Below are positions 26,452 to 34,119 of a DNA stretch of 64,000 bases, piece after piece. Numbering within the stretch: position 1 is the first letter of the stretch; each line of letters starts with the position of its first letter. A program made the translations under genes and the position numbers. Location of the stretch: assembly GCA_913058265.1 (NCBI GenBank), contig CAJXPQ010000006.1, forward strand, positions 1-64,000. The letters run 5' to 3'. This DNA comes from an uncultured Oligoflexia bacterium. GTDB lineage: Bacteria > Bdellovibrionota > Bacteriovoracia > Bacteriovoracales > Bacteriovoracaceae. The notes under the pieces were generated by a model that did no database searches, had not been told where the DNA came from, and worked only from the letters and a program-made list of their open reading frames with translations.

Positions 26452-27962
26452 TACCGCTCTCGCTTTTTAAACTTCTTTCTAATTTCTTCCGTTCCTTTTG
26501 AAGCAGACTCCAAAATTTCAGGTGTAACAAAAACGACAAATTGTGATTTTTTGGTTGTATAACTTTTTGACCTTAAAATATTAAATAAAGATGAGCTTTG
26601 TGAGCCATCTTCACTTGGTGCTGCCTCGACAGCATCAGGATCATTCTTATCATATTGTGTATTTGATGTGTTCTGTAGGACACCACCGATGACTGCAGAC
26701 TCTGAAGATTTAACCGTAAGATTTGTACTAACAGTATTTGTTGTTCCCAGCGGAACTCCACCTGCACCTGCTTCGTTTGGAAGTGTTACTGTAATCTTTA
26801 ACTCTTCCAAGATTACATTCTCTTGTGATCCAATTTTTGGAGTCGTAGACATGCTAAAACTTACTTTACTTGTCTTTGTCTCCTGACCTTCACCAGTTCC
26901 GACAGGAAATGATATTTCTGAATTCTTTGTTATCGCAACATTCTTTGCTTCATTTGTAACGGCCATCCCTGATTGAATAACCCTTGCATATCCTGCCTCT
27001 TTAGCTGAGTTTAGCTTAGGAAAAAGTCTTGAAATTGTTCCTGATAATGTCCCAGATTCACTTGTAGTAATTCCTCCCTCAGAAGTTTTACCAAATGCAA
27101 TCTGACTATTATTTGACATAAAAGGGGCCCATTTAAAGGCAAATACTTTTTTATAATCTTTTGATAGTTCTACAAATTGTGTAGATATTTTTATTAATTT
27201 TGCTGGAGGTTCTGGATCTTTCTTCTCATTTACACTAACAAAGTTTGCAATTTTACCACGTTGCTTACCTGAGAACCGATTTCCACCAGAGGCCAATCCA
27301 AGTCCAGTTAATGTATCTGGTAAATATGCATTAGCAATATTCTCTGCCAGTCCCTTTTTTCCATCTGAATTAACAACACCTTCTATCCAATAATCCCCAT
27401 TCACAACTCTCACTGTGACATCCTTCATATTGTTGTTATTGATTGCATCCTGCATTTCTCTAGCAACAATCAATTGTGTCTGTCTTGAATATTCAACAAG
27501 TATAAGGACGTCTGGGTATTTGTTTAACACTGCCATTATCTTTCCAATTTGATCTGGAACGACGATTTCACCGTCAACAACAACTCTCCCACCTTTTATA
27601 CTTATATTAAGTCCTTCAATATTACCTATAAGCTCTCTTATTTCTCTAACAGTATTAGAATTTCCATCTGATGTTACTGTAACAATAAATTTATCTCGTA
27701 TTTCACCGAAAGAATCTCTTACAGTAACAGAGGTTTTTCCTGCTTTGATCCCTCTAAATGTTATTTCTTGTTTTGAAGGAGCTAATATTAATTGAATTAA
27801 AGAGGGATTACCAATCTGTACTTTGGAGTTATACTTATAGTCTAATTTTTTATTTTCATCGATTCCTATCGCTACATTCATATTTGTCTCCGGAGTTTTA
27901 ATAACTCCTTGAGCAAATATTGTTTGCGAGACTAGCAATATAAGTAGAAATAAGTTTTTTAT
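26451..27962 (-). CDS. cpaC: Tad pilus outer-membrane secretin (CpaC/RcpA type), apparent AUA start
   Basis: The protein forms the outer-membrane pore of the pilus. A pilus-type N-terminal domain (YNSKVQIGNPSLIQL...ITFRGIKAGKTSVTVRD), BON-like segments and a C-terminal secretin domain are visible. The latter includes SGMAVTNEAKNVAITKN and ends near KSQFVVFVTPEIL. The first normal start (TTG, 27938) leaves an incomplete signal peptide. Eight codons upstream, ATA (27960-27962) lies six bases after GGAGAG, overlaps the cpaB stop as ATAA, and gives a full signal peptide (KNLFLLILLVSQTIFAQ). I therefore place the start at the ATA codon, giving 503 residues. Confidence 0.85.
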   Translation of the reverse strand: MKNLFLLILLVSQTIFAQGVIKTPETNMNVAIGIDENKKLDYKYNSKVQIGNPSLIQLILAPSKQEITFRGIKAGKTSVTVRDSFGEIRDKFIVTVTSDGNSNTVREIRELIGNIEGLNISIKGGRVVVDGEIVVPDQIGKIMAVLNKYPDVLILVEYSRQTQLIVAREMQDAINNNNMKDVTVRVVNGDYWIEGVVNSDGKKGLAENIANAYLPDTLTGLGLASGGNRFSGKQRGKIANFVSVNEKKDPEPPAKLIKISTQFVELSKDYKKVFAFKWAPFMSNNSQIAFGKTSEGGITTSESGTLSGTISRLFPKLNSAKEAGYARVIQSGMAVTNEAKNVAITKNSEISFPVGTGEGQETKTSKVSFSMSTTPKIGSQENVILEELKITVTLPNEAGAGGVPLGTTNTVSTNLTVKSSESAVIGGVLQNTSNTQYDKNDPDAVEAAPSEDGSQSSSLFNILRSKSYTTKKSQFVVFVTPEILESASKGTEEIRKKFKKRER

Positions 27963-28777
27963 CTTTTTCTCTCCAGTTGAGCTTTTCTTTCTGCAAAGTA
28001 TGCCTTTGCTTCAGCTGCATCTTCTGCTCCAAGAACATCAAAGAGCTTCGTACCGCCAATTCTTTCTCTAGTTTTATCTGTATTATTTCTAAGTGTGAAG
28101 TAAACACCCTGACCGACTCTTTTTAAATAGATTAATTTCTGAGCTTCATCGGGTGTAAGTTCTAATGTCACTGTTGAGTAATCAGTAAAAGTATTTAAAT
28201 TTAATTTTTTGATTTCATTATCAACTTTAATTCCTGCCAAGGGTATTTCCCTTGTTACCCTCTTGCCCGTCGCAAGGACATAGACATCTTGTAAAACAGT
28301 TTTAACTTTTGTCATATCTTTTCGACCACTGGCATAGTTAAAGACTGAAAGTATATCAACTCTATCACCTGGTTTTAAAAGTTTTGCTACTGATTCTGGC
28401 TCACTTATTTGAATTGAAACTGCTCTTTTTCCATCACTAACTTGTCTTGAAAGCCCTGTTCTAGAACCAGGGTGAACTAACCTTGGTTTTGTTATTTGTT
28501 CACCTTTTTTAATCGGTGTTGCTGCAAGTGTATTATAAAGTTTTCCTGTGTCACTGAATGAACCCGGCATTGCAAAGTTTGCAGGAACGGCAACAAGTTG
28601 AATTTTTGTGTCATCAATCATTTCTAATTCTTGAATATCAACTTTTGCAACAACGACTTGTTTCATATCCCCGAAGTTTGATTTAAAATCATCCTCCTTA
28701 CCTTGAATGTAGGACTGAACCATAAAAACTGCTGTTAACGCAATTATTAAACTTAGGGTGAAAGCACGACTACTCAT
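27959..28777 (-). CDS. cpaB: Tad pilus assembly protein CpaB/RcpC
   Basis: The 272 residues include an N-terminal membrane helix (~5-24), a SAF domain (VVVAKVDIQELEMIDDTKI, then PIKKGEQITKPRL) and the RcpC/CpaB region (AVSIQISEPESVAKLLKPGD, then RVDIL). The family is periplasmic, anchored in the inner membrane and supports the secretin. The ATG is preceded by AGGATC. Its stop codon overlaps the putative AUA start of the secretin, so the two are probably translationally coupled. Confidence 0.9.
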   Translation of the reverse strand: MSSRAFTLSLIIALTAVFMVQSYIQGKEDDFKSNFGDMKQVVVAKVDIQELEMIDDTKIQLVAVPANFAMPGSFSDTGKLYNTLAATPIKKGEQITKPRLVHPGSRTGLSRQVSDGKRAVSIQISEPESVAKLLKPGDRVDILSVFNYASGRKDMTKVKTVLQDVYVLATGKRVTREIPLAGIKVDNEIKKLNLNTFTDYSTVTLELTPDEAQKLIYLKRVGQGVYFTLRNNTDKTRERIGGTKLFDVLGAEDAAEAKAYFAERKAQLERKR

Positions 28778-28859
28778 ATCTGATCCTTTCTATAGTATAC
28801 TACCTAATATTTTATACTTAGAGAGGGGATTTTGCTAATATGGCAGTTTTGACCGGCTA

Positions 28860-29384
28860 CTAATTTGAGATTGTACAATGCTGAATATCATTCACATCTC
28901 TTGAACTAAGAGGGTACGCGACATTGTTTCTGGCTTCATTTTTAAAATACGATGCCCCACAAACTCCATAAACAGTCATCACTCGAATAAACTGAGTAGT
29001 TGGGTCTGAATAGTTTCCTTCACATGTATCTCCCTCTCTTCCGCTGAATGGTAGATTGAGCTCATAACAAGGTGCTAGTGGCTGATCTCCATCTAACCTC
29101 TCACTCCAACCTATAATCTGAGAGCCAAATGCACTCCAACTCTGTGAAGGTTCGGCCTCACCACCCCTTCTTGGTTTAGGAATAGTTGAGTTATTCTGCA
29201 TTCTATAATAAAAAAAACCTCGCGCTACTTTTTGCTGATTTATTGATGCATTTATTGATCCTGATAGAGCTAATGTCACCGAGTACATCATAAGCATTAG
29301 TGGAAGAAACAATAAAAATTCAATGAGTCCCTGACCTTTTTGATTTTGAAAAAATATTTTTAAAAATTTAACAACCATTATCAT
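28860..29384 (-). CDS. TadE/TadG-like minor prepilin (third of this type)
   Basis: The 174-residue protein starts with a short basic leader and a prepilin processing site, KGQGLIEF (G at -1, Glu at +5), then a hydrophobic helix (LLFLPLMLMMYSVTLALSG). The C-terminal domain has several cysteines (APCYEL, DTCEG, GVCGASY, QHCT) that could form disulfides outside the cell. It is probably a minor pilin at the pilus tip or base. It overlaps the preceding pilin-like gene by 17 bp. About 80 bp separate its stop from cpaB upstream-reading DNA, with nothing obvious in between. Confidence 0.82.
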   Translation of the reverse strand: MIMVVKFLKIFFQNQKGQGLIEFLLFLPLMLMMYSVTLALSGSINASINQQKVARGFFYYRMQNNSTIPKPRRGGEAEPSQSWSAFGSQIIGWSERLDGDQPLAPCYELNLPFSGREGDTCEGNYSDPTTQFIRVMTVYGVCGASYFKNEARNNVAYPLSSRDVNDIQHCTISN

Positions 29385-29904
29385 ATAAGGTAATAGAACT
29401 TGTATCTACCTTTCCTCTACACGCCTGCGAACTTCCTGTAATGGCAGCACACATCATACGATAGCAATCAAATCTTGTTGGCTCTTTACCTAGAAATGAT
29501 TCAGAATAAAATATAGCGGAATCTCCTCCTCCAAGGAATGGCGTTGAAGATAGTTTCTTAGAAAACTCAACGATTGTACCAGAGAATAAAGTTGAAAATG
29601 TATCTGGTGAGTTAATCTTAAAAGTCGCTTGAATACCAAATTTTTCTAAAGGGTAGGATCTAAACACTCCAGTGGCTTCTTGCTCAGCAACTCTTAGATT
29701 TTGATCTGTACCATTAATACCACTCTCCTGAACTAAATATGTTCTTGATGACATAAAGTTTGCATAATGAACTAAGTATCCATCCGTCATATTTAATGTT
29801 TGATTAACAAATAAGAATGTCACTCCTATTGCGAAAGCAAAAGTTAAAATAAACTCAACGGCCGATTGTCCATCATCATTTCTAAGGATATGGGTCTTTT
29901 GCAC
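29368..29904 (-). CDS. TadE-like minor prepilin
   Basis: A prepilin site (DGQSAVEFIL) is followed by a hydrophobic helix (TFAFAIGVTFLFV) and a ~130-residue globular domain with late cysteines (DCYRMMCAAI, QACRG, DNGC). I place the start at GTG 29904, which gives a 12-residue leader and has GGGAGG just upstream. The longer reading to 30078 would add ~58 residues that overlap the previous gene in another frame and lack a leader-like character. With this start it overlaps the previous gene by 23 bp. Probably a pseudopilin of the Tad pilus. Confidence 0.8.
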   Translation of the reverse strand: MQKTHILRNDDGQSAVEFILTFAFAIGVTFLFVNQTLNMTDGYLVHYANFMSSRTYLVQESGINGTDQNLRVAEQEATGVFRSYPLEKFGIQATFKINSPDTFSTLFSGTIVEFSKKLSSTPFLGGGDSAIFYSESFLGKEPTRFDCYRMMCAAITGSSQACRGKVDTSSITLYDNGC

Positions 29905-30178
29905 CAAAGAACCTCCCATTGTATGAGTCATGTCGACCTGAGTTATAGTTAGGTCTTTCAAATCTTTTATTACCTGGTAAGCCGTGTCTGTAGGAGTATT
30001 GAAGTTCTCTCTTAAAAACAGAAGTGAATTTTCCTTCATCACCGAACAGATCAGTATAAGCTTTAGACTGAAAGACAAATGTTAAGAGTGAGATTACCAC
30101 AGCAAAAAGCAGTATATACTCAACTGTTGATTGACCAAGTTGCGTTCTTACGTATCTATTAATATTGTTCCTACCCAT
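29882..30178 (-). CDS. Flp/TadE-like small prepilin
   Basis: The product carries the site LGQSTVEYIL, a hydrophobic helix (LFAVVISLLTFVF) and a short Tyr/Asn/Arg-rich tail. The start is set at ATG 30178 (98 aa, 15-residue leader), but no SD precedes it. A non-AUG ATT codon at 30163-30165, a few bases after GGTAGGAA, would give a 10-residue leader and is an alternative. It overlaps the prepilin peptidase gene by 31 bp. Confidence 0.75.
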   Translation of the reverse strand: MGRNNINRYVRTQLGQSTVEYILLFAVVISLLTFVFQSKAYTDLFGDEGKFTSVFKRELQYSYRHGLPGNKRFERPNYNSGRHDSYNGRFFGAKDPYP

Positions 30179-30648
30179 AACCATGCTATGAGTATAACAG
30201 GAGCAAACGCAAATTTCGTACCGAAGCAAGATTTTACCCCCGCGAGGTCAGAATTTCTAAAACTTTCCACTATTTTTGGAAAATTTGATACAAAATTTCT
30301 TACAAAGACTATAAATCCGACACAGATTGTAGATATTAATAGAGCAGAAAAGGCTCCGTCCTGTAAATCTAATGGAATAATAAGAAATATGGATGAGAGA
30401 AATTTAGAATCGCCTCCTCCCATTATTTTCATCATATAAAGCATGAATCCTACAAAAATAAATACAATTGAAAATTGAAAAGACTCTATTTTGAAGAGAT
30501 ATAAACTTGGAAAAATAATAAACAAGACAATAGAAATGACTATATTTAGAAATATCCATATATTGCGAATTTTTCTATACTTTAAATCAAGGTAAGCCAC
30601 GATACATAACTCAATAAGAATAAATATATAGATTGGCCAGGGTATCAC
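30148..30648 (-). CDS. cpaA: Prepilin peptidase of the Tad system (TadV/CpaA, A24 family)
   Basis: This 166-residue integral membrane aspartyl peptidase cleaves Flp and TadE-like prepilins after the Gly of G-XXXX-E. Both catalytic aspartates are visible: AYLDLKYRKIRN near residue 20 and the GxGD motif in IMGGGDSKFL near residue 78. About six hydrophobic segments fill the rest. It starts with GTG overlapping the preceding pilin stop (GTGA) and overlaps the next pilin-like gene. Confidence 0.92.
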   Translation of the reverse strand: MIPWPIYIFILIELCIVAYLDLKYRKIRNIWIFLNIVISIVLFIIFPSLYLFKIESFQFSIVFIFVGFMLYMMKIMGGGDSKFLSSIFLIIPLDLQDGAFSALLISTICVGFIVFVRNFVSNFPKIVESFRNSDLAGVKSCFGTKFAFAPVILIAWLWVGTILIDT

Positions 30649-30878
30649 TGTGATCGAAATCCATTTTTATAACCTTTAAAGAAACAATCTTCCTCACATA
30701 CTCCAACGGTTAGGTTAATACTCATAACATGACCCAAGTTACCAAATGAATCGCTCATGAAGTCTGTGAAACCACCTACTAGTCTTGAAGTTATCATGAT
30801 TAGAAATACGAGCAATAACAAGTACTCAACTAGTGCTTGCCCTGATTTTTGTAGTGAATTAAATAAAGGAATGCCCAT
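30645..30878 (-). CDS. Second Flp-type prepilin (cysteine-bearing)
   Basis: The 77 residues include a 13-residue leader, the processing site SGQALVEYLL and a hydrophobic helix (LLLVFLIMITSRLV). The C-terminal tail, ~45 residues, has two cysteines (GVCEEDCFF) absent from the first Flp pilin, which suggests a disulfide-bearing minor pilin. Its start codon lies inside a hairpin (30871-30897) and has no clear SD, so it is probably made in smaller amounts than the upstream pilin. Confidence 0.85.
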   Translation of the reverse strand: MGIPLFNSLQKSGQALVEYLLLLVFLIMITSRLVGGFTDFMSDSFGNLGHVMSINLTVGVCEEDCFFKGYKNGFRSQ

Positions 30879-30897
30879 ATATGAATTATACGGGCAT
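30871..30897 (-). promoter_or_regulatory. Hairpin covering the start codon of the second pilin gene
   Basis: On the minus strand ATGCCC pairs with GGGCAT, with an inner TATA/TATA pairing, in the short gap between the two pilin genes. The 3' arm contains the ATG of the downstream pilin, so the fold would hide that start codon. It could also act as a weak attenuator or an mRNA 3'-end stabiliser for the upstream pilin. Confidence 0.5.
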
Positions 30898-30941
30898 ATA
30901 TTTATAATTATTTAGTAATGGAAACTTTTACCACTAAGTTA

Positions 30942-31127
30942 TTATTGTAAGCCGTCAACAATTCCGTCAGCTCCAACAAATACCTTGTCTACTAATCCTA
31001 GTAACTTTTCCTGCAATCTATCCTTAAACTTAAAGATAATTACCGCAACAACTGCAACTAGAAGAATGTACTCTGTGGAAGTTTGTCCATCTTCATCTTT
31101 TAAATAGTCTACAAACTCTCGTATCAT
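30942..31127 (-). CDS. flp: Flp-type major prepilin, first gene of the Tad operon
   Basis: The 61-residue product has a 14-residue leader, the cleavage site DGQTSTEYIL and a hydrophobic helix (LVAVVAVIIFKF), ending in a short amphipathic tail. These are the hallmarks of Flp pilin, the main Tad pilus subunit. The ATG at 31127 is chosen because AAGGAGAGG lies just upstream; the longer frame to 31175 would contain this SD. It is first after the promoter and has the best SD of the operon, as expected for the major pilin. Confidence 0.92.
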   Translation of the reverse strand: MIREFVDYLKDEDGQTSTEYILLVAVVAVIIFKFKDRLQEKLLGLVDKVFVGADGIVDGLQ

Positions 31128-31198
31128 AATTCCTCTCCTTAAATGGTCTATAACCATATCGGAATCAACTCGCAAAACTTAAATACTTTTCTTAAATC

Positions 31199-31227
31199 AT
31201 TATAACACTCCACACCATACGGCTCAA
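31199..31227 (-). promoter_or_regulatory. sigma70-type promoter of the Tad pilus operon
   Basis: Minus-strand TTGAGC (31222-31227), a 17-bp spacer and a perfect TATAAT (31199-31204) lie ~70 bases before the flp start codon. The start site would be near 31192. Confidence 0.7.
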
Positions 31228-31410
31228 ATTTCTCATCACATCAACAGCTAAACTACTAAAATCATTCAAAAATGAAGGTGAGAAAACTGATTAAAATAGC
31301 ACAGTAAACTGGCAACTTTATTGAAAATAACGAAATCTAATAGCTTACAGCGGTCAACAGAGAATTAATTGCATAAGTAAAATTAGGTAATCAGATTTAC
31401 CAAAATTTGC

Positions 31411-31416
31411 TATAAT
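31411..31416 (+). promoter_or_regulatory. Extended -10 promoter of 6S RNA
   Basis: TGC-TATAAT (extended -10) lies 7-8 bases before the predicted 5' end of 6S RNA. No good -35 is visible, which extended -10 promoters tolerate. The DNA between 31228 and 31410 holds no gene that I can see. Confidence 0.65.
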
Positions 31417-31421
31417 AGTCT

Positions 31422-31610
31422 TGGGTCCGGGGTTGCTACAATATTGAGTTTCGCCCTACAATTTTCGCCACGGGAGCTGTCCCTGATCATAGTGAGCATG
31501 CCCAACAAACCATAAATTTGGTTTGCTAAATGGGAAGCCTAAAGTGATTACTTATTGCACCCACCTGTTATTTAGGGGCGCGAAACCAAAACGTAGATCC
31601 CGGACCTTTT
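31422..31610 (+). ncRNA. ssrS: 6S RNA (RNA polymerase-binding regulator)
   Basis: The ~187-nt RNA has the 6S shape. The closing stem GGTCCGGG (31424-31431) pairs with CCCGGACC (31599-31606). A second stem joins GTTTCG/CCCTA (31448-31458) to TAGGG/CGAAAC (31573-31586). A central single-stranded region follows, then a long terminal hairpin with CCCA-ACAAACC paired to GGTTTG-TGGG. GTGAGCATGC and GAAGCCTAAA match the corresponding E. coli 6S segments (GUGAGCAUGCUC, GAAGCCUUAAA). A T-run follows the 3' stem. 6S RNA mimics an open promoter and sequesters the sigma70 holoenzyme in stationary phase. The usual ygfA neighbour is absent. Confidence 0.9.
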
Positions 31611-31676
31611 CAATTTTCCTATTCATTTTCATTTCGAAAACTTGACATAGCACGCCAAAAATCTGAAAATTTTTAT

Positions 31677-32210
31677 ATGGAACAACAAACGACAAAAAAT
31701 TCGCTTTCGACTACCTGGATAGAGAACTTAGCTATTGAAGAGCTAAATATGGAGGAGACTGGAATTGTTAATTTCAGTGAGCACCTAGACCCAATGCATA
31801 TGCTAGAAGCATCATCTATTGAGTTTATGGAAAAGATGAAAGAAAGGTTTGATGTTTACCTTACAAAGTTTAATGAACTTAGAGCAAATCAAGACGACAA
31901 GACTAGAACAATAAAGCTCTTTAAAATTTCTAATACCATTAACGATTTTATGTTATTTCGAAATAGTCTAAAGTTAGTTGTAGCACGTAGATCATCTGAT
32001 GTTATCTCTTTAGGTTTTCTATCCAACTCTGGGGGCTTATTTGCGGCCAGACTAAACTACCAAGCTGATGCCAGTCAAAAGATACATGAAGTAAAAGCTC
32101 ATGTTGGACCTTTCAATAATATTCAGTGGAAGTTCAACGGTGAAAATGTTGATATTGATTCACTTGTAAGACACTACTTAACTGAGTTTATAAAGCATTC
32201 TGCAAGATAA
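31677..32210 (+). CDS. Unknown soluble protein downstream of 6S RNA
   Basis: I recognise no family in this 177-residue protein. It has no signal peptide or membrane helix. The N-terminal ~60 residues are acidic and helical, and the rest alternates helices and strands (LKLVVARRSSDVISLGFLSNSGGLFAARLNY). Only ~66 bases separate it from the 6S RNA 3' end, so it may be expressed by read-through. Both ends are tight against neighbours: its stop lies two bases from the convergent reductase gene. Confidence 0.75.
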   Translation: MEQQTTKNSLSTTWIENLAIEELNMEETGIVNFSEHLDPMHMLEASSIEFMEKMKERFDVYLTKFNELRANQDDKTRTIKLFKISNTINDFMLFRNSLKLVVARRSSDVISLGFLSNSGGLFAARLNYQADASQKIHEVKAHVGPFNNIQWKFNGENVDIDSLVRHYLTEFIKHSAR

Positions 32211-32211
32211 T

Positions 32212-33180
32212 CTATATAAAAGTGATACCTGCTGCGGCCATCTTTTTAGTCGTAAGAGAACCTTCTAATTTTTGCTTATAATTTTTAATCATTTCAAACA
32301 CTGAAGGCATTTTGATTCCGAACTCGTCCTCTATATTATAATAGTCCATATAAAACTTTAGCTCTTCCTCTAAAAATCTCGTTGTCATCTGATTTTCAGA
32401 CCTTGGAAAATTCCAATCTCCCTTGCTTAAAAGCCCAGTGTTTCCACCGAACTCATCGAGATAGAGTTTAGCAAAGTCATATCTATTCATGATATCCTTA
32501 GATGTTACTTGCAATAATTTATTTGTTATATTTTTTTCAATAGCAATATCGAGCAGCATACTTAATGTGTAGATATCTATAAAGCCTGTATGAATTTTAG
32601 TATCGCAGCTAATTTTATTACCAAGGAATTCACTTCTTTCAATTGCCTCAATCCACGTCAAATCATTTGGGTTATAACTTCGACCGAAGATAGGCGCACA
32701 TCTAAATATAATATAGTTCAAACAAGATTTTTGGATATAGAATTCTGATGAAGCAACCGTATTACCATAAACACTTACTGGTAGTGGCGTATCGTTCTCT
32801 TTAAATATGACATCTTCACCAGAGAATATATAAGAGCTACTAAAGTATATAAACTTTGAATGATATCTTTCACTGGCCATTGAAGCATTAAATACTCCAT
32901 TTGTATTAAGTGCATCGGCCACTTTAGGAAACTCCTGACAGGCATCTAAGTCCGTAAGGCCAACAGTATAGATAGTTATATCTGGTTTAAACAAGTAAAC
33001 AACTTTTTGAACCAGTTGTTTATTATGAATATCACACTTAATTGACAGGACTCCAGGGATATTTACTTGAGTATTAAAATACGTCCCAACAACACGGTAC
33101 TTACTTTTGAGAATTTCAGCTAGGCTTGAGCCCAGAAAAGATGATAATCCAAAAATCAGAATTGTTTTTTTACTTTCCAT
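32212..33180 (-). CDS. NAD(P)-dependent sugar reductase/epimerase-like protein (RmlD-like)
   Basis: The 322 residues resemble the short-chain reductases that make nucleotide sugars. A Rossmann start (ILIFGLSSFLGSSLAEIL), an internal D...ITIYTVGLTDLDACQ segment like RmlD, FIYFSSSYIFSG, and VSVYGNTVASSE follow. The catalytic YxxxK is broken: the lysine position holds valine (YGNTV). It may be inactive, use another residue, or serve a binding role. The gene lies just downstream of the flagellin terminator, so flagellin glycosylation is a possible context, but nothing proves it. Confidence 0.7.
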   Translation of the reverse strand: MESKKTILIFGLSSFLGSSLAEILKSKYRVVGTYFNTQVNIPGVLSIKCDIHNKQLVQKVVYLFKPDITIYTVGLTDLDACQEFPKVADALNTNGVFNASMASERYHSKFIYFSSSYIFSGEDVIFKENDTPLPVSVYGNTVASSEFYIQKSCLNYIIFRCAPIFGRSYNPNDLTWIEAIERSEFLGNKISCDTKIHTGFIDIYTLSMLLDIAIEKNITNKLLQVTSKDIMNRYDFAKLYLDEFGGNTGLLSKGDWNFPRSENQMTTRFLEEELKFYMDYYNIEDEFGIKMPSVFEMIKNYKQKLEGSLTTKKMAAAGITFI

Positions 33181-33220
33181 TAATAAATTTTATCAGAAAT
33201 TTGAAAAAATAGAATAAAGA

Positions 33221-33248
33221 AAGCCTTGCTTCATTTGAAGCAAGGCTT
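33221..33248 (-). terminator. Terminator after the second flagellin gene
   Basis: A perfect 12-bp stem (33221-33232 with 33237-33248; AAGCCTTGCTTC/GAAGCAAGGCTT) with a 4-base loop is followed on the minus strand by a T-rich tract (TTTCTTTATTCTATTTTTT). Confidence 0.9.
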
Positions 33249-33259
33249 GTAGGATATGA

Positions 33260-34096
33260 TTATCCGTTTATAAGTTTAAGTGCATAGTTAGGTGACTGGT
33301 TTGCTTGTGCCAGCACCGATATTCCTGCTTGGGTTAGAATTTGATTCTTTGCCAAGTCTGCTGTTTCTCTTGCAACATCCACATCTCTAATTCGTGAATT
33401 TGCTTCACTAAAGTTTTCTTCTGTGACTCCCAAGTTTTGAATAACTGAACTAAGCCTGTTTTGAAGTGCACCAAGGTTTGCTCTAACCCCATTGACTTTA
33501 ACGAGCGCGTCGTCAAGTCTTTGAAGTGAAATTTGAGCCCCTGCTTTACTTGAAACAGATTCTGTTCCGATACCAAGAGATTCGAGTGTGGAAGTAATTT
33601 GTGTCCCGTCATACTTAAGTCTGTCGTTAAACGGGTTATTTCCTGCACCGATCTGAATTTCAACCAATCCACTAGTTCCATCCAAAAGTTTCCTGCCATT
33701 AAATTCTGATGACGTAGATATCCTTTGAATTTCTTCTTTAAGAGATTGAAACTCAATATCTGAGAATCCTCTTTCTGTATCTCCAACTGTATCCGAGGCA
33801 GCTTGTACAGCAAGCTCACGCAGTCTGATAACAATAGATGAGACCTCTGAGAGTCCTCCTTCTGCTGTCTGTATAAGTGATATACCGTCATCTGCATTCC
33901 TTTTAGCTTGTCTTATACTTCGGATTTGTGCTTTTAAGTTTTCACTTATAGCTAATCCTGCTGCATCATCCGCAGCTCTCGTTACTCTCTCACCTGTTGA
34001 GAGCTTTCTTAAATTACTATTTAATCCCATTCGAGTTTTGCTTAGATTTCTCTGCGCAGACATACTCGCAATGTTTGTATTTATTCTTAATCCCAT
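33260..34096 (-). CDS. fliC: Flagellin (second copy)
   Basis: This 278-residue flagellin has the conserved coiled D0/D1 ends. The N-terminal end is GLRINTNIASMSAQRNLSKT ... RITRAADDAAGLAISENLKAQ-like. The C-terminal end runs IRDVDVARETADLAKNQIL and ends SVLAQANQSPNYALKLING. The variable D2/D3 domains are absent, giving a short flagellin. GGAG precedes the ATG. A six-codon leader ORF with a stronger SD lies immediately upstream. It follows a close paralogue on the same strand and is ended by a strong terminator. No clear sigma28 promoter is seen in the 220 bp before it. Confidence 0.95.
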   Translation of the reverse strand: MGLRINTNIASMSAQRNLSKTRMGLNSNLRKLSTGERVTRAADDAAGLAISENLKAQIRSIRQAKRNADDGISLIQTAEGGLSEVSSIVIRLRELAVQAASDTVGDTERGFSDIEFQSLKEEIQRISTSSEFNGRKLLDGTSGLVEIQIGAGNNPFNDRLKYDGTQITSTLESLGIGTESVSSKAGAQISLQRLDDALVKVNGVRANLGALQNRLSSVIQNLGVTEENFSEANSRIRDVDVARETADLAKNQILTQAGISVLAQANQSPNYALKLING

Positions 34097-34098
34097 GA

Positions 34099-34119
34099 TT
34101 ATTCTCCGTCAATGTACAT
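34099..34119 (-). CDS. Six-codon leader ORF before flagellin (MYIDGE)
   Basis: On the minus strand ATG-TAC-ATT-GAC-GGA-GAA-TAA lies seven bases after a perfect AGGAGG (34127-34132). Its stop is two bases from the flagellin ATG, and its GGAG codons act as the flagellin SD. The arrangement fits a translational-coupling leader. It may also be a chance ATG in a strong ribosome-loading site. Confidence 0.4.
   Translation of the reverse strand: MYIDGE

Noticed and set aside
29905-30078. N-terminal extension of the TadE-like pilin to 30078
   Set aside because: It overlaps the upstream pilin gene in another frame and breaks the short-leader pattern; the GTG at 29904 has a GGGAGG just upstream.
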